This document shows, piece by piece, positions 1-10,217 of a DNA stretch of 64,000 nucleotides. A program made the translations under genes and the position numbers. Below the pieces are notes generated by a model, which saw only the letters and a list, made by a program, of their open reading frames with translations, had not been told where the DNA came from and made no database searches. The DNA is from Membranipora membranacea. Its lineage: Eukaryota > Bryozoa > Gymnolaemata > Cheilostomatida > Membraniporidae. The stretch is taken from contig OU612072.1 of the NCBI GenBank assembly GCA_914767715.1, positions 1,612,001-1,676,000 on the forward strand, given 5' to 3'. How positions within the stretch are numbered: the stretch's first letter is position 1; every line of letters starts with the position of its first letter.

Positions 1-409
1 GGAATATTAGTCTGAACATGTAAGATGTTATGTGTAGGGGGTACTACTAACGCCAATTCGATACATCATTTATGAAGGCCCCTGATCTGTACTGCTTGCA
101 ATAGTTAAAATATCTGAACTGAAACACAAGTTAACTATTGATCTCAGTCAACCATATGTCAGTTGTTGCTGATTTTGTACAATAACTCCTTGCATCATTG
201 GACCTGCAAGTGATGAAGTAGGTTAGGACATTCTCTGTTTTAGAAAATATAATTCGAAGGCAGCATAATAATAAATAACTATATTTAATTCAGCTTATCA
301 ACTTGATGAGGCTAATACTGTGATAGTAATTTTTATGTGTACAGGACAATACCTCATATATGTGTATAAACTTTGCTCATTGTCTCCTCTCGTTTTTGTC
401 ACATTTTAG
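1..409 (+). other. intron sequence upstream of exportin-5 exon
   Basis: AT-rich sequence with no coding signal that I can see. It ends in a pyrimidine-rich tract and an AG acceptor at 408-409, so it is most likely the intron before the first exportin-5 exon in the window. Confidence 0.6.
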
Positions 410-3144
410 AAAGGTACAGCAGCTGCTGCTCCAGTCACTGATATAGATATGAGTGATAATGCAGAGATGAACGGCAGGCAGCCGACAGCGGCATCGGGTG
501 CTGCTGAAATCAAACTTACCCCTCTAGCATATAATCTACCTCTTGTAAGTATTTGTATATATATATAAATCCAGTCTGCTGTCAGAGTCAGTAGGTAACT
601 TATAGACAGTTTTCTAATTTTTAAAGTCAGATCTAATACTCGGCAGTCCTGATATAAGATAAGTAAAGTCCATGTGTATGAAGGAGCTCTGCATCTTGTC
701 ATCATAATTACTCAATTTCTATCATGATGTGATGTAGAATTTTATGTTCTTGCAGCTTTCCAACGGCGCACAGAGTTTCAACTTTACTGTCCCTATTGTC
801 TTTACTTTGATCAAGGGTTAAGGAGACATCTTGCTTTGATAATCTCAATGTGGCTTAATGTTCATTTGGCTTAGAATTAGCAAAGGCGCCTCTATGCATT
901 AGTATGTAACCGATTGCCTTTGTATGTGTTTTCTAACAGGAAGAATTGAATGGTATGCTCAGTTTCTTCACTTCAGCCTGCTGTTGGCTCGACACTCTGT
1001 CAGCATTTAAAGCAGTAGATCTCCTCTATCCCATAACTAAGCTAGTAAGTTAGTCGATGAATTATATCCCAGGACTGATCCACAAACCAGCATACCCAGG
1101 GTTATACATGCAGACGGCATCTGGCTCTTGTATAGATTCAGGATTTATATGATATATTTTGTGGATACATAAATATGCAATCAATAGCAGCTATATAGCC
1201 CTCTATGAGTTAGCTTAACTTTATGATCTGCTTGACTCAATCCACCAACATCATTTGACTACATCACAATTATCACATTATTGTGGATAATATTATTAAT
1301 GTTATGACGTTATGCTAACTACACTGTTGTTATGTCTACTTGTATACTGATATAATTATACAATGTTTCACTATTGTACCTAGAACTGTAACACTATTCC
1401 ACTGTTGTACTGTCACACTATCATACTGTCACACTATCATACTGTCACACTATTATACTGTCACACTATCATACTGTCACACTATTACATTTTGATATTG
1501 GTATATACTGTTGTACACTGTTGCAGGCGTTTGAGCGACAGGTGATAACATGTGATATGTCACAGCAGGTGCTCCATTCTCTGCTCATGTGTCTACATAT
1601 ACATGGACAACATGATAACATGACTCCTAAACTGCTCACTACCCTAGTGCTTGTGTACTCATTACTCAGACCACGGTATGAAGGTATCACTCAAGTTATG
1701 TTACAAATACCAGGAGTCACACCGCAGAATCTAAAGGTATGTAAAACTTATATGCAAGCCACGTTGTATAATGGATTTAATTTTCACTATTATCCATTCG
1801 TGTTCCCAGGAGTTACCTACATCACTGGCTACGCAATTCTACCCATAGTTCACCTATAAAAGTTCTCCTTATACAAGTATACCTTTGTTGTCAGAAGAAT
1901 TCAAGTATCAACCCTTCCCCGTCCACAGGTCTGTGTCTGATTACTCTTAAGTGCTCAGGCGGCTGCAATTGAGTATTTGGTAATGTAATACCACAAACTC
2001 GCACTGCAGCTGTCAAAGCACTTAGACTAGTGTCTAATATGCTGCAGGCGAAAAAACCTGGGCTAAAATTGAAGCATTTAATTTAAACTAATATTCATAA
2101 GTAAAAGTGGTGTCTCCATATCTGCATCATGATAAGCAGAAAGTGTGCTTTGTTCTGTCTGTGAACTGTCACAAGAACTGTCACAAGAACTGTCACAAGA
2201 ACTGTCACAAGAACTGTCACAAGCACTGTCACAAGCATGTAACTGTGACCAGCGTGTGACAGTAACTTCTCCATTGCTCACAAGTAAATCATGCAATACT
2301 TATGTATGACTATTGGACTGTATGTGAACAACATTAATTGACAGTATATACTGAAGCTTTCGTTTGATGACGGAGTCTGTATGTGATAACTTAATTCACA
2401 GCTGACGCAATTTCATTATTTCTTGTATTGACACTTACAGAAGTATGAAGTAGATGTTGGTATTAAGTTATCTGGAGATGTTGGCACAGGTCCTCAGATA
2501 GCACTCAAGAAGAAGAAAATCAAAATGAACGCTCTCGTCAAAACTATTATTGGGGTGAGAATAACAGGATTTCAAATGCTTTATGAGATTTTATACATGT
2601 CTAAGAGACATAACAAAATCATAACATTGATGTGAGATGAGATGTTCTTCTAGCTTATGTGAATACTGCTAATTATGATGCTCTCTATGCCCATGCTGAT
2701 GGCCATGTGATGTGTTCGGTAAGGTTATGAGTTGTTGTGGTGGGCTTTCTAGGGAGACTTATATACATCAGGAAATGACACATCTTTTAGGCGTTCAAAT
2801 GCTGACTTACTGGGGAGGTTCTGTCAACAACAACAACAACAACAACAACAAAAACAAAAACAAAAACAAAAGCCACAACACACATCCAATTACAGCTTGA
2901 GCCTTATTTGTAAATGAAGTTATTTTCTGTAATTTCCTCCAACAATACTATGTCTGCAGACCTAACGTCTCACACGGTTTATTGTTTTCTCCTATAGACA
3001 AACATCAACGAGCAGTTCAGAGAGAGGGTAGTTATCAGAGACCTGCCACCTCTTGTCAAACAGAAGACTAAGCTGTCAGATGTAATATCAGCTACTGCTG
3101 ACAGTGATACCGTAGGACTGTGTCAGCTCTTCACTCCCTCCTGA
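410..3144 (+). CDS. XPO5: exportin-5-like, C-terminal part (5 exons)
   Basis: Exportin-5 is the RanGTP-dependent karyopherin that carries pre-miRNA hairpins, and some other structured RNAs, from nucleus to cytoplasm. Exons read at 410-544, 940-1044, 1527-1736, 2441-2554 and 2998-3144. All have GT-AG borders, all junctions are phase 0, and together they give 221 residues plus a TGA. Exon 3 contains LRPRYEGITQVMLQIPG, close to the LRPRY..I..VM.QIP segment I know from animal exportin-5. The last exon has NEQFRERVVIRDLPPL and ends in LCQLFTPS, matching the family C-terminus (.EQFR..V.I..LP.L ... LATIFEP type). The first exon, rich in Ala, Asp and Asn, is a divergent linker. The N-terminal Ran-binding and HEAT repeats lie upstream of the window. 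Short tandem repeats sit in introns 3 and 4. The identification rests on remembered family sequence, not a search. Confidence 0.85.
1409..1490. repeat. 16-bp tandem repeat in exportin-5 intron
   Basis: About five copies of a 16-bp unit (actgtcacactatcat) with single-base variants, in intron 2 just ahead of the acceptor of exon 3. Confidence 0.85.
2163..2235. repeat. 12-bp tandem repeat (aactgtcacaag)
   Basis: Six copies of a 12-bp unit inside exportin-5 intron 3. Because 12 is a multiple of three, it creates a repetitive open frame on the other strand that is not a gene. The core ctgtcaca is shared with the 16-bp array in intron 2. Confidence 0.85.
2828..2870. repeat. AAC / AAAAAC microsatellite
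   Basis: An (AAC)n run changes into an (AAAAAC)n run inside exportin-5 intron 4. Confidence 0.85.
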
Positions 3145-3415
3145 CTCAGCTCAGCAGGTGCAATCAGAGAGCAGACAGGATCAGCGCTCACTCTGTGACA
3201 GGACGTCACTTACCTGTGTCAGGTATAGACACAAGTGGCTGGTCACTACTAACACTGACAGGTGATAGGTGACTGAGTCAAGTACGGGATGCAGGGCTTG
3301 CAAAGTATGGATATTCGAGCATATGGTTGTGTTAAAGTGGATACTTGGATATGTGGTAATCAATATACAAAATATGGTCAAGATACGATAGTAGTTTTTG
3401 GTAGATTGCAAGTCG

Positions 3416-3421
3416 AATAAA
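3416..3421 (+). other. candidate polyadenylation signal for exportin-5
   Basis: The first canonical AATAAA downstream of the exportin-5 stop, 272 bases after it. No transcript evidence is available, so this is an inference from position. Confidence 0.35.
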
Positions 3422-4367
3422 CAGCCAAACCAAGCATATCTAACTGTTTTAGCTATATTATCATTATGTACTGATATAACAATGATGCACGGATATCATT
3501 AGAGTTTCATCGGTATTTTGTTAGAATTGTCTGCCCATGTGAGGCTGCCATATAACGTATGGGAGATAGGAGAGTAAGAGTGTTCTCTTGTTTCTTTGCA
3601 AGTGTATCCTTGACAAAAAATAAGGTCAATTCATCTCAAAGTGATGTAAGGCATATTAGTGTATCATAATCTTACCAGTACTGTCAGCCGCTGATTGGTT
3701 GGGTTAGGAAGAGACTCACTTCACTGGACCAATCAGAGCCGGCACATCAACTGATGTACACACTGCCAATAACTTAACTTTGAAATAAAGTCCTCATTGT
3801 ATCTCCATAATCGCTGAACTGCATTAGTGATTACATGAATCAATGAAAGTTTTTAACTTTTCATTCCATGGTATGGAAGTATGTGAGTAATTGAAAGAAT
3901 ACAGGATCAGCGACACATAAACTGGCTCTATATACATCACTCATAGTCCTCAGGGTGGAACACATTACCATCCATAGCGTTGTGACTAACCTACACAATC
4001 ACAAAATCCACAGATTAGCATTAGTCATTTTTGTTACACCAAGGAGTAAGGCTGTCACTCCTTGCTTACACATATGGTGAGGAAATTCACTTTTATTATA
4101 AACAATCCAACAGCATCAAAGTATCAAAATATACATCATAGATGCTCATTATAATGATAATAATAATACAATTGCGATTAACTGTATAATGCACACAAAA
4201 TAATTAACCAAATTGAAAGATCTTAGAAATATGAGAAGCTTATTGCGATGTCATCGTTAAAGTATCCGTAATTTCGGCCAAATAAGGATGTTGTGTAGAG
4301 AATATCTTTACGGAATCAAGTATATAAAGTGGTTAAAATTCTGCATTCACTAGTTCTTTCTACTAAA
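3422..4367. other. intergenic, nothing recognised
   Basis: AT-rich sequence with no open frame, splice pattern or repeat that I can support. Confidence 0.5.
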
Positions 4368-4452
4368 TTATTTCAATATTGTCATGAGCCCTTTTTCAGC
4401 ATTCGCGATATGATTTTCATGTTTCAAAGGCAGAAATACTACACCCAATGAC
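4368..4452 (-). pseudogene. profilin-like last exon, frameshifted relic
   Basis: On the minus strand this stretch can be aligned with the last exon of the two profilin-like loci at 35609 and 46651. After a single-base shift it reads VVFLPLKHENHIANAEKGL, matching the AFVPKKNENRITKAIEGL type. It ends in a TAA. The acceptor AG of the intact copies is CG here, and an extra base follows the VIG position, so it cannot be spliced and translated as in the others. I could not find the other exons upstream (4500-5200), so this looks like an isolated relic of a third family member. Confidence 0.6.
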
Positions 4453-5689
4453 CGAAAATTTATAAGAAAGAGCAGCTACATAAAAAATCTTCGTCAGCGA
4501 CGTAAAATCAGTTGATTTACCTATTCATCATCACTCATCTTTAATTTACTTTACTCCCTCTAACCATTATCATTTCATGCTCATGGCTGACACATAATAC
4601 ACGTACATTTCATAATGATTTCAGATTAGAATTTTCCTAAATGCTCTCAAGATTGTAGTGAAATCATGCAAATAACTCATGGAAACACAGCATATATATA
4701 TACATGTTAGCATCTCCTTGATTTATGCTACATAGTTTTCCTCAATTCATCAGTTTAATGTTTATATTAATAAAGTTCATGTATATAGAAGTGTAAGCAC
4801 TGAAAAAAGGAAAACAACTCCAATCAACCCAGTTTAGTTCTTCTATTAAGTTTTATGACATATATATACTAACGATAATTATAAATGAAGATCTGTCTGT
4901 AAGCCTCCCTCAGAAACTCCAGTCCATCTTCTTCCATCTTTTAATATCAAGCACAAATGTCATTGGATATCAAAATCACCTCAATCAATGTTTACCCAAC
5001 TTCACTTCCTTTTGTTGTTGAAATCCACTGCTACAAACTTTGACCTTTTGCAAGAAAAACTTATGAGCCTTAAACTTTAAATTAACTTACTGTTTTTACC
5101 CCAAGACACACCTGGCAGGTGTATCTCTGAACGCATAGATGAAGCAAACATATAGGGGGAAAGCCCCTCTGAACAGACCCAAGCATGGTCTTCTCCAGCA
5201 GTTCATTAGGAGACTTCAGTTTTTGCCGATAGTACCTTCATGACCGGTAAGATCGACTTTAAATATGGTTGGAAAGATACACAGCCATCTCAAAACAATG
5301 GCGTCATCTGCTATTGCATTGAATACGTCATTTCCGGAGGAATGATACTTCAAAATTATCATAGTTTTAAGTTTTTAAATAACAACTCTAAACACTGCCA
5401 TTTTGATTTACCGCTAATGCTTATATAATATATATCCAGTTCGAATTAAAGCAGGTATGAATAACATCCATCCCATGATTAATGGCAAAGAATTCTTGTT
5501 AAATTTTGTCATGTAAGTATTTTCACATTTAAATCTTACATTAAACAATAAATTTGCAAAAATAATATAAATTTTACTTCGGCGTAACATAACTTATATA
5601 TTTTACTGCGGCAGAATGTAGAGGATTTTGAGGGGGTTACCCTAAGGCGGCGATACCCGCCACTGCAACCACGCATTGCCTATTTCTAC
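4453..5689. other. intergenic, nothing recognised
   Basis: AT-rich sequence. The short plus-strand open frame at 5240-5428 has no recognisable family and no splice context. I searched it for the missing exons of the profilin relic and found none. Confidence 0.45.
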
Positions 5690-5945
5690 TGAGTACGCCG
5701 ACTCTCTAAAACGAGTACGCCGACTCCAACTATCTGCCTGGAAATATACCGAGTACGACGACTCTAACTGAGGGGGGGGGGGTGACGAGTACGACGACTC
5801 TTAATGAGGGGGGGGTGACGAGTACGACGACTCTAACTGAGGGGGGGGGGGTGACGAGTACGACGACTCTAACTGAGGGGGGGGGTGATGAGTACGACGA
5901 CTCTAACTGAGGGGGGGGGGAACGAGTACGACGACTCTATCTGGG
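5690..5945. repeat. ~35-bp minisatellite with poly-G
   Basis: About six to eight copies of a unit containing gagtacgacgactctaact followed by a G-run of 7 to 12 bases and gtgac. The first two copies carry gccgactc in place of gacgactc and lack the G-run. Length differences between copies are almost all in the G-run. The gagt...actc ends could form a short stem. Confidence 0.9.
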
Positions 5946-5959
5946 CTGGGAATATAATT

Positions 5960-6330
5960 GGCCTGACTTTGGGTGGGGGGGGGGGGGGGGGATATGTGGA
6001 CAAAGGTAGTAGGCTTATTTATCTGGCAAGATTAATTTGGGAGGGAAGGGATATGGACAAACTATTAACATATTTATCAGGCAAAATAAATTGGGGAGGG
6101 AAGGGATATGGAAAAACTATTAACATATTTATCAGGCAAAAGGAATTGGGGAGGGAAGGGATATGGACAAAATATTATTATTACCTATTCGTCGGGCGAG
6201 ACAAAAGGAAGCAAATGGGCCATGGGAAGAGGGTTGGACAATATAATCAATGGGAGGGAAGGGGTATAGATAAAATAAATAACCACATGGGGGGAAGGGA
6301 ATGGCACTGGGTTTACCACTATCTCTGCGA
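5960..6330. repeat. ~50-bp G-rich repeat (gggagggaaggg)
   Basis: Begins with a G-run of about 18 bases. Then come at least four diverging copies of a roughly 50-bp unit with gggagggaagggatatgg and attaacatatttatcaggc. The three clustered G-runs per unit are a G-quadruplex-type pattern. A reading frame crosses it, but its protein is only the translated repeat. A short ggactgg repeat follows to about 6400. Confidence 0.8.
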
Positions 6331-6676
6331 GAAAACTTGACTGGGCTGGACTGGAACTGGACTGGACTGGATTGAACTGAACGGGGACTGGACTGGCAAT
6401 CGGGTCAATGGATGCAGTGGTGCAATAGGGGTTTTCACTTGGCCTCTACCTACTACCCAAGGGAGGCTACAGTCTAACAACAGAGTACAAACAAGGCAAC
6501 ATTATGTCAAGGCAGGGAGGTCTGCCAGCAGGCAGAACTCAAGAAACTTACTTCAATAGGTTGTGTTCAGTAAGGCACTTTATTTGTTGCTGACTGGTTT
6601 GAAAATATAAGGTCTTGTTGCTTCAGCTGCTACATACTAACTGACTGGACTCAACTCATGTACAGTGATTAAAAGC

Positions 6677-6730
6677 ATAATGTAATATGATACTTGCTGA
6701 TGCATAATGTAATATGATACTTGCTGATGC
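6677..6730. repeat. 27-bp direct duplication
   Basis: Two identical adjacent copies of a 27-bp segment (ataatgtaatatgatac then ttgctgatgc). Related agtaattaaaagcattat sequence continues to about 6860. Confidence 0.8.
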
Positions 6731-6843
6731 AACAGCAGGAAACAGGGAACATTCTGGATGGGTGTGTAAGAGTTAAAATCAGTAATTAAAAGCATTATTA
6801 TAATATTGGCTGATGAAATATTTTAGATGGATTGTTATAGTTA

Positions 6844-6892
6844 AATTCAGTTATTAAAAGCATATTATTATTATGCTTTTAATAACTGAATT
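6844..6892. repeat. short perfect inverted repeat
   Basis: Arms of about 21 bases (aattcagttattaaaagcat and its complement) around a 6-8 base AT loop. AT-only content makes it a weak hairpin, but it is perfect. Confidence 0.8.
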
Positions 6893-7250
6893 ATTAAAAT
6901 TAAAAAAGTTATAAAAATGATGAAAGGGGAAGACAACTCATGATTCATGAATTTATATTTGAATGTTCAGCTGTGGTGGAAAATCCACCACAAGAACAGC
7001 TTAACAATTACCAAAGCCTTGAAATAAGTTGCCAATTAGCACGATGCTTAGTCATGATAAGATAAACCATTTATTGTTTATCGGCAAACATTTTATCACT
7101 ATGCTGAAATTTGGAAATCTAAATCAAAACATGGAATTTGACTGCTTGAAAATTACTTGAACCCAGAAGCCTATGGTATCTTGTGATCACATTTAAAAAA
7201 ACAACTAAACAAAAGCTCTATACAAGTATAATAAATCGTGGTTGTTAGTG

Positions 7251-8897
7251 GCCCAGATTCGAGTCGGGGGAAGCTGAACGCGCGAGGAGTGCCCCAGCGC
7301 TCCGCAGCGTGGCCCAGATTCGAGTCGGGGGAAGCTGAACGCGCGAGGAGTGCCCCAGCGCTCCGCAGCGTGGCCCAGATTCGAGTCGGGGGAAGCTGAA
7401 CGCGCGAGGAGTGCCCCAGCGCTCCGCAGCGTGGCCCAGATTCGAGTCGGGGGAAGCTGAACGCGCGAGGAGTGCCCCAGCGCTCCGCAGCGTGGCCCAG
7501 ATTCGAGTCGGGGGAAGCTGAACGCGCGAGGAGTGCCCCAGCGCTCCGCAGCGTGGCCCAGATTCGAGTCGGGGGAAGCTGAACGCGCGAGGAGTGCCCC
7601 AGCGCTCCGCAGCGTGGCCCAGATTCGAGTCGGGGGAAGCTGAACGCGCGAGGAGTGCCCCAGCGCTCCGCAGCGTGGCCCAGATTCGAGTCGGGGGAAG
7701 CTGAACGCGCGAGGAGTGCCCCAGCGCTCCGCAGCGTGGCCCAGATTCGAGTCGGGGGAAGCTGAACGCGCGAGGAGTGCCCCAGCGCTCCGCAGCGTGG
7801 CCCAGATTCGAGTCGGGGGAAGCTGAACGCGCGAGGAGTGCCCCAGCGCTCCGCAGCGTGGCCCAGATTCGAGTCGGGGGAAGCTGAACGCGCGAGGAGT
7901 GCCCCAGCGCTCCGCAGCGTGGCCCAGATTCGAGTCGGGGGAAGCTGAACGCGCGAGGAGTGCCCCAGCGCTCCGCAGCGTGGCCCAGATTCGAGTCGGG
8001 GGAAGCTGAACGCGCGAGGAGTGCCCCAGCGCTCCGCAGCGTGGCCCAGATTCGAGTCGGGGGAAGCTGAACGCGCGAGGAGTGCCCCAGCGCTCCGCAG
8101 CGTGGCCCAGATTCGAGTCGGGGGAAGCTGAACGCGCGAGGAGTGCCCCAGCGCTCCGCAGCGTGGCCCAGATTCGAGTCGGGGGAAGCTGAACGCGCGA
8201 GGAGTGCCCCAGCGCTCCGCAGCGTGGCCCAGATTCGAGTCGGGGGAAGCTGAACGCGCGAGGAGTGCCCCAGCGCTCCGCAGCGTGGCCCAGATTCGAG
8301 TCGGGGGAAGCTGAACGCGCGAGGAGTGCCCCAGCGCTCCGCAGCGTGGCCCAGATTCGAGTCGGGGGAAGCTGAACGCGCGAGGAGTGCCCCAGCGCTC
8401 CGCAGCGTGGCCCAGATTCGAGTCGGGGGAAGCTGAACGCGCGAGGAGTGCCCCAGCGCTCCGCAGCGTGGCCCAGATTCGAGTCGGGGGAAGCTGAACG
8501 CGCGAGGAGTGCCCCAGCGCTCCGCAGCGTGGCCCAGATTCGAGTCGGGGGAAGCTGAACGCGCGAGGAGTGCCCCAGCGCTCCGCAGCGTGGCCCAGAT
8601 TCGAGTCGGGGGAAGCTGAACGCGCGAGGAGTGCCCCAGCGCTCCGCAGCGTGGCCCAGATTCGAGTCGGGGGAAGCTGAACGCGCGAGGAGTGCCCCAG
8701 CGCTCCGCAGCGTGGCCCAGATTCGAGTCGGGGGAAGCTGAACGCGCGAGGAGTGCCCCAGCGCTCCGCAGCGTGGCCCAGATTCGAGTCGGGGGAAGCT
8801 GAACGCGCGAGGAGTGCCCCAGCGCTCCGCAGCGTGGCCCAGATTCGAGTCGGGGGAAGCTGAACGCGCGAGGAGTGCCCCAGCGCTCCGCAGCGTG
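7251..8897. repeat. 61-bp satellite, 27 copies
   Basis: Exactly 27 copies of a GC-rich 61-bp unit that begins gcccagattcgagtcggggg. Starts fall at 7251, 7312, 7373 and so on to 8837. I see no differences between copies. The unit is not a multiple of three and has no stop on the minus strand in any frame, so three overlapping 576-583 residue open frames appear there. They translate the same 61-residue super-repeat and are artefacts. The composition contrasts sharply with the AT-rich surroundings. Confidence 0.97.
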
Positions 8898-9817
8898 GCC
8901 CAGATTCGAGTCGGGGGAACACCTGCCCCTTCCATTATTTAATGCCCAGATTCGAGTCGGGGGAACACCTGCCCCTTCCATTATTTAATGCCCAGATTCG
9001 AGTCGGGGGAACACCTGCCCCTTCCATTATTTAATGCCCAGATTCGAGTCGGGGGAACACCTGCCCCTTCCATTATTTAATGCCCAGATTCGAGTCGGGG
9101 GAACACCTGCCCCTTCCATTATTTAATGCCCAGATTCGAGTCGGGGGAACACCTGCCCCTTCCATTATTTAATGCCCAGATTCGAGTCGGGGGAACACCT
9201 GCCCCTTCCATTATTTAATGCCCAGATTCGAGTCGGGGGAACACCTGCCCCTTCCATTATTTAATGCCCAGATTCGAGTCGGGGGAACACCTGCCCCTTC
9301 CATTATTTAATGCCCAGATTCGAGTCGGGGGAACACCTGCCCCTTCCATTATTTAATGCCCAGATTCGAGTCGGGGGAACACCTGCCCCTTCCATTATTT
9401 AATGCCCAGATTCGAGTCGGGGGAACACCTGCCCCTTCCATTATTTAATGCCCAGATTCGAGTCGGGGGAACACCTGCCCCTTCCATTATTTAATGCCCA
9501 GATTCGAGTCGGGGGAACACCTGCCCCTTCCATTATTTAATGCCCAGATTCGAGTCGGGGGAACACCTGCCCCTTCCATTATTTAATGCCCAGATTCGAG
9601 TCGGGGGAACACCTGCCCCTTCCATTATTTAATGCCCAGATTCGAGTCGGGGGAACACCTGCCCCTTCCATTATTTAATGCCCAGATTCGAGTCGGGGGA
9701 ACACCTGCCCCTTCCATTATTTAATGCCCAGATTCGAGTCGGGGGAACACCTGCCCCTTCCATTATTTAATGCCCAGATTCGAGTCGGGGGAACACCTGC
9801 CCCTTCCATTATTTAAT
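8898..9817. repeat. 46-bp satellite, 20 copies
   Basis: Twenty 46-bp units. The first 22 bases (gcccagattcgagtcggggg plus aa) are the same as in the 61-bp unit. The rest is replaced by cacctgccccttccattatt plus taat. The change happens within a single unit at 8898-8944, so the two arrays share a hybrid junction repeat. Confidence 0.97.
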
Positions 9818-10217
9818 GCCCAGATTCGAGTCGGGGGAACACTTGCCCCCACTTGCCCCCACTTGCCCCCACTTGCCCCCACTTGCCCCCACTTGCCCCC
9901 ACTTGCCCCCACTTGCCCCCACTTGCCCCCACTTGCCCCCACTTGCCCCCACTTGCCCCCACTTGCCCCCACTTGCCCCCACTTGCCCCCACTTGCCCCC
10001 ACTTGCCCCCACTTGCCCCCACTTGCCCCCACTTGCCCCCACTTGCCCCCACTTGCCCCCACTTGCCCCCACTTGCCCCCACTTGCCCCCACTTGCCCCC
10101 ACTTGCCCCCACTTGCCCCCACTTGCCCCCACTTGCCCCCACTTGCCCCCACTTGCCCCCACTTGCCCCCACTTGCCCCCACTTGCCCCCACTTGCCCCC
10201 ACTTGCCCCCACTTGCC
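9818..10217. repeat. 10-bp satellite (acttgccccc), ~37 copies
   Basis: A last gcccagattcgagtcggggg head runs directly into about 37 perfect copies of acttgccccc (9841-10210) and one degenerate copy. The decamer resembles the acacctgcccc part of the 46-bp unit with one C-to-T change. The minus strand carries 37 G5 runs spaced by five bases, a strong G-quadruplex pattern. The plus strand is an i-motif pattern. Open frames on both strands are repeat artefacts. Confidence 0.97.

Noticed and set aside
5885-6340. 151-codon plus-strand frame
   Set aside because: Runs through two G-rich minisatellites; the protein is a translated repeat.
7171-8981. Three overlapping ~580-codon minus-strand frames
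   Set aside because: They only translate the 61-bp satellite in three phases; identical super-repeat in each, no start or domain logic.
7251-10217. CRISPR-like array of regular repeats
   Set aside because: No variable spacers; units are head-to-tail satellites in an animal genome.
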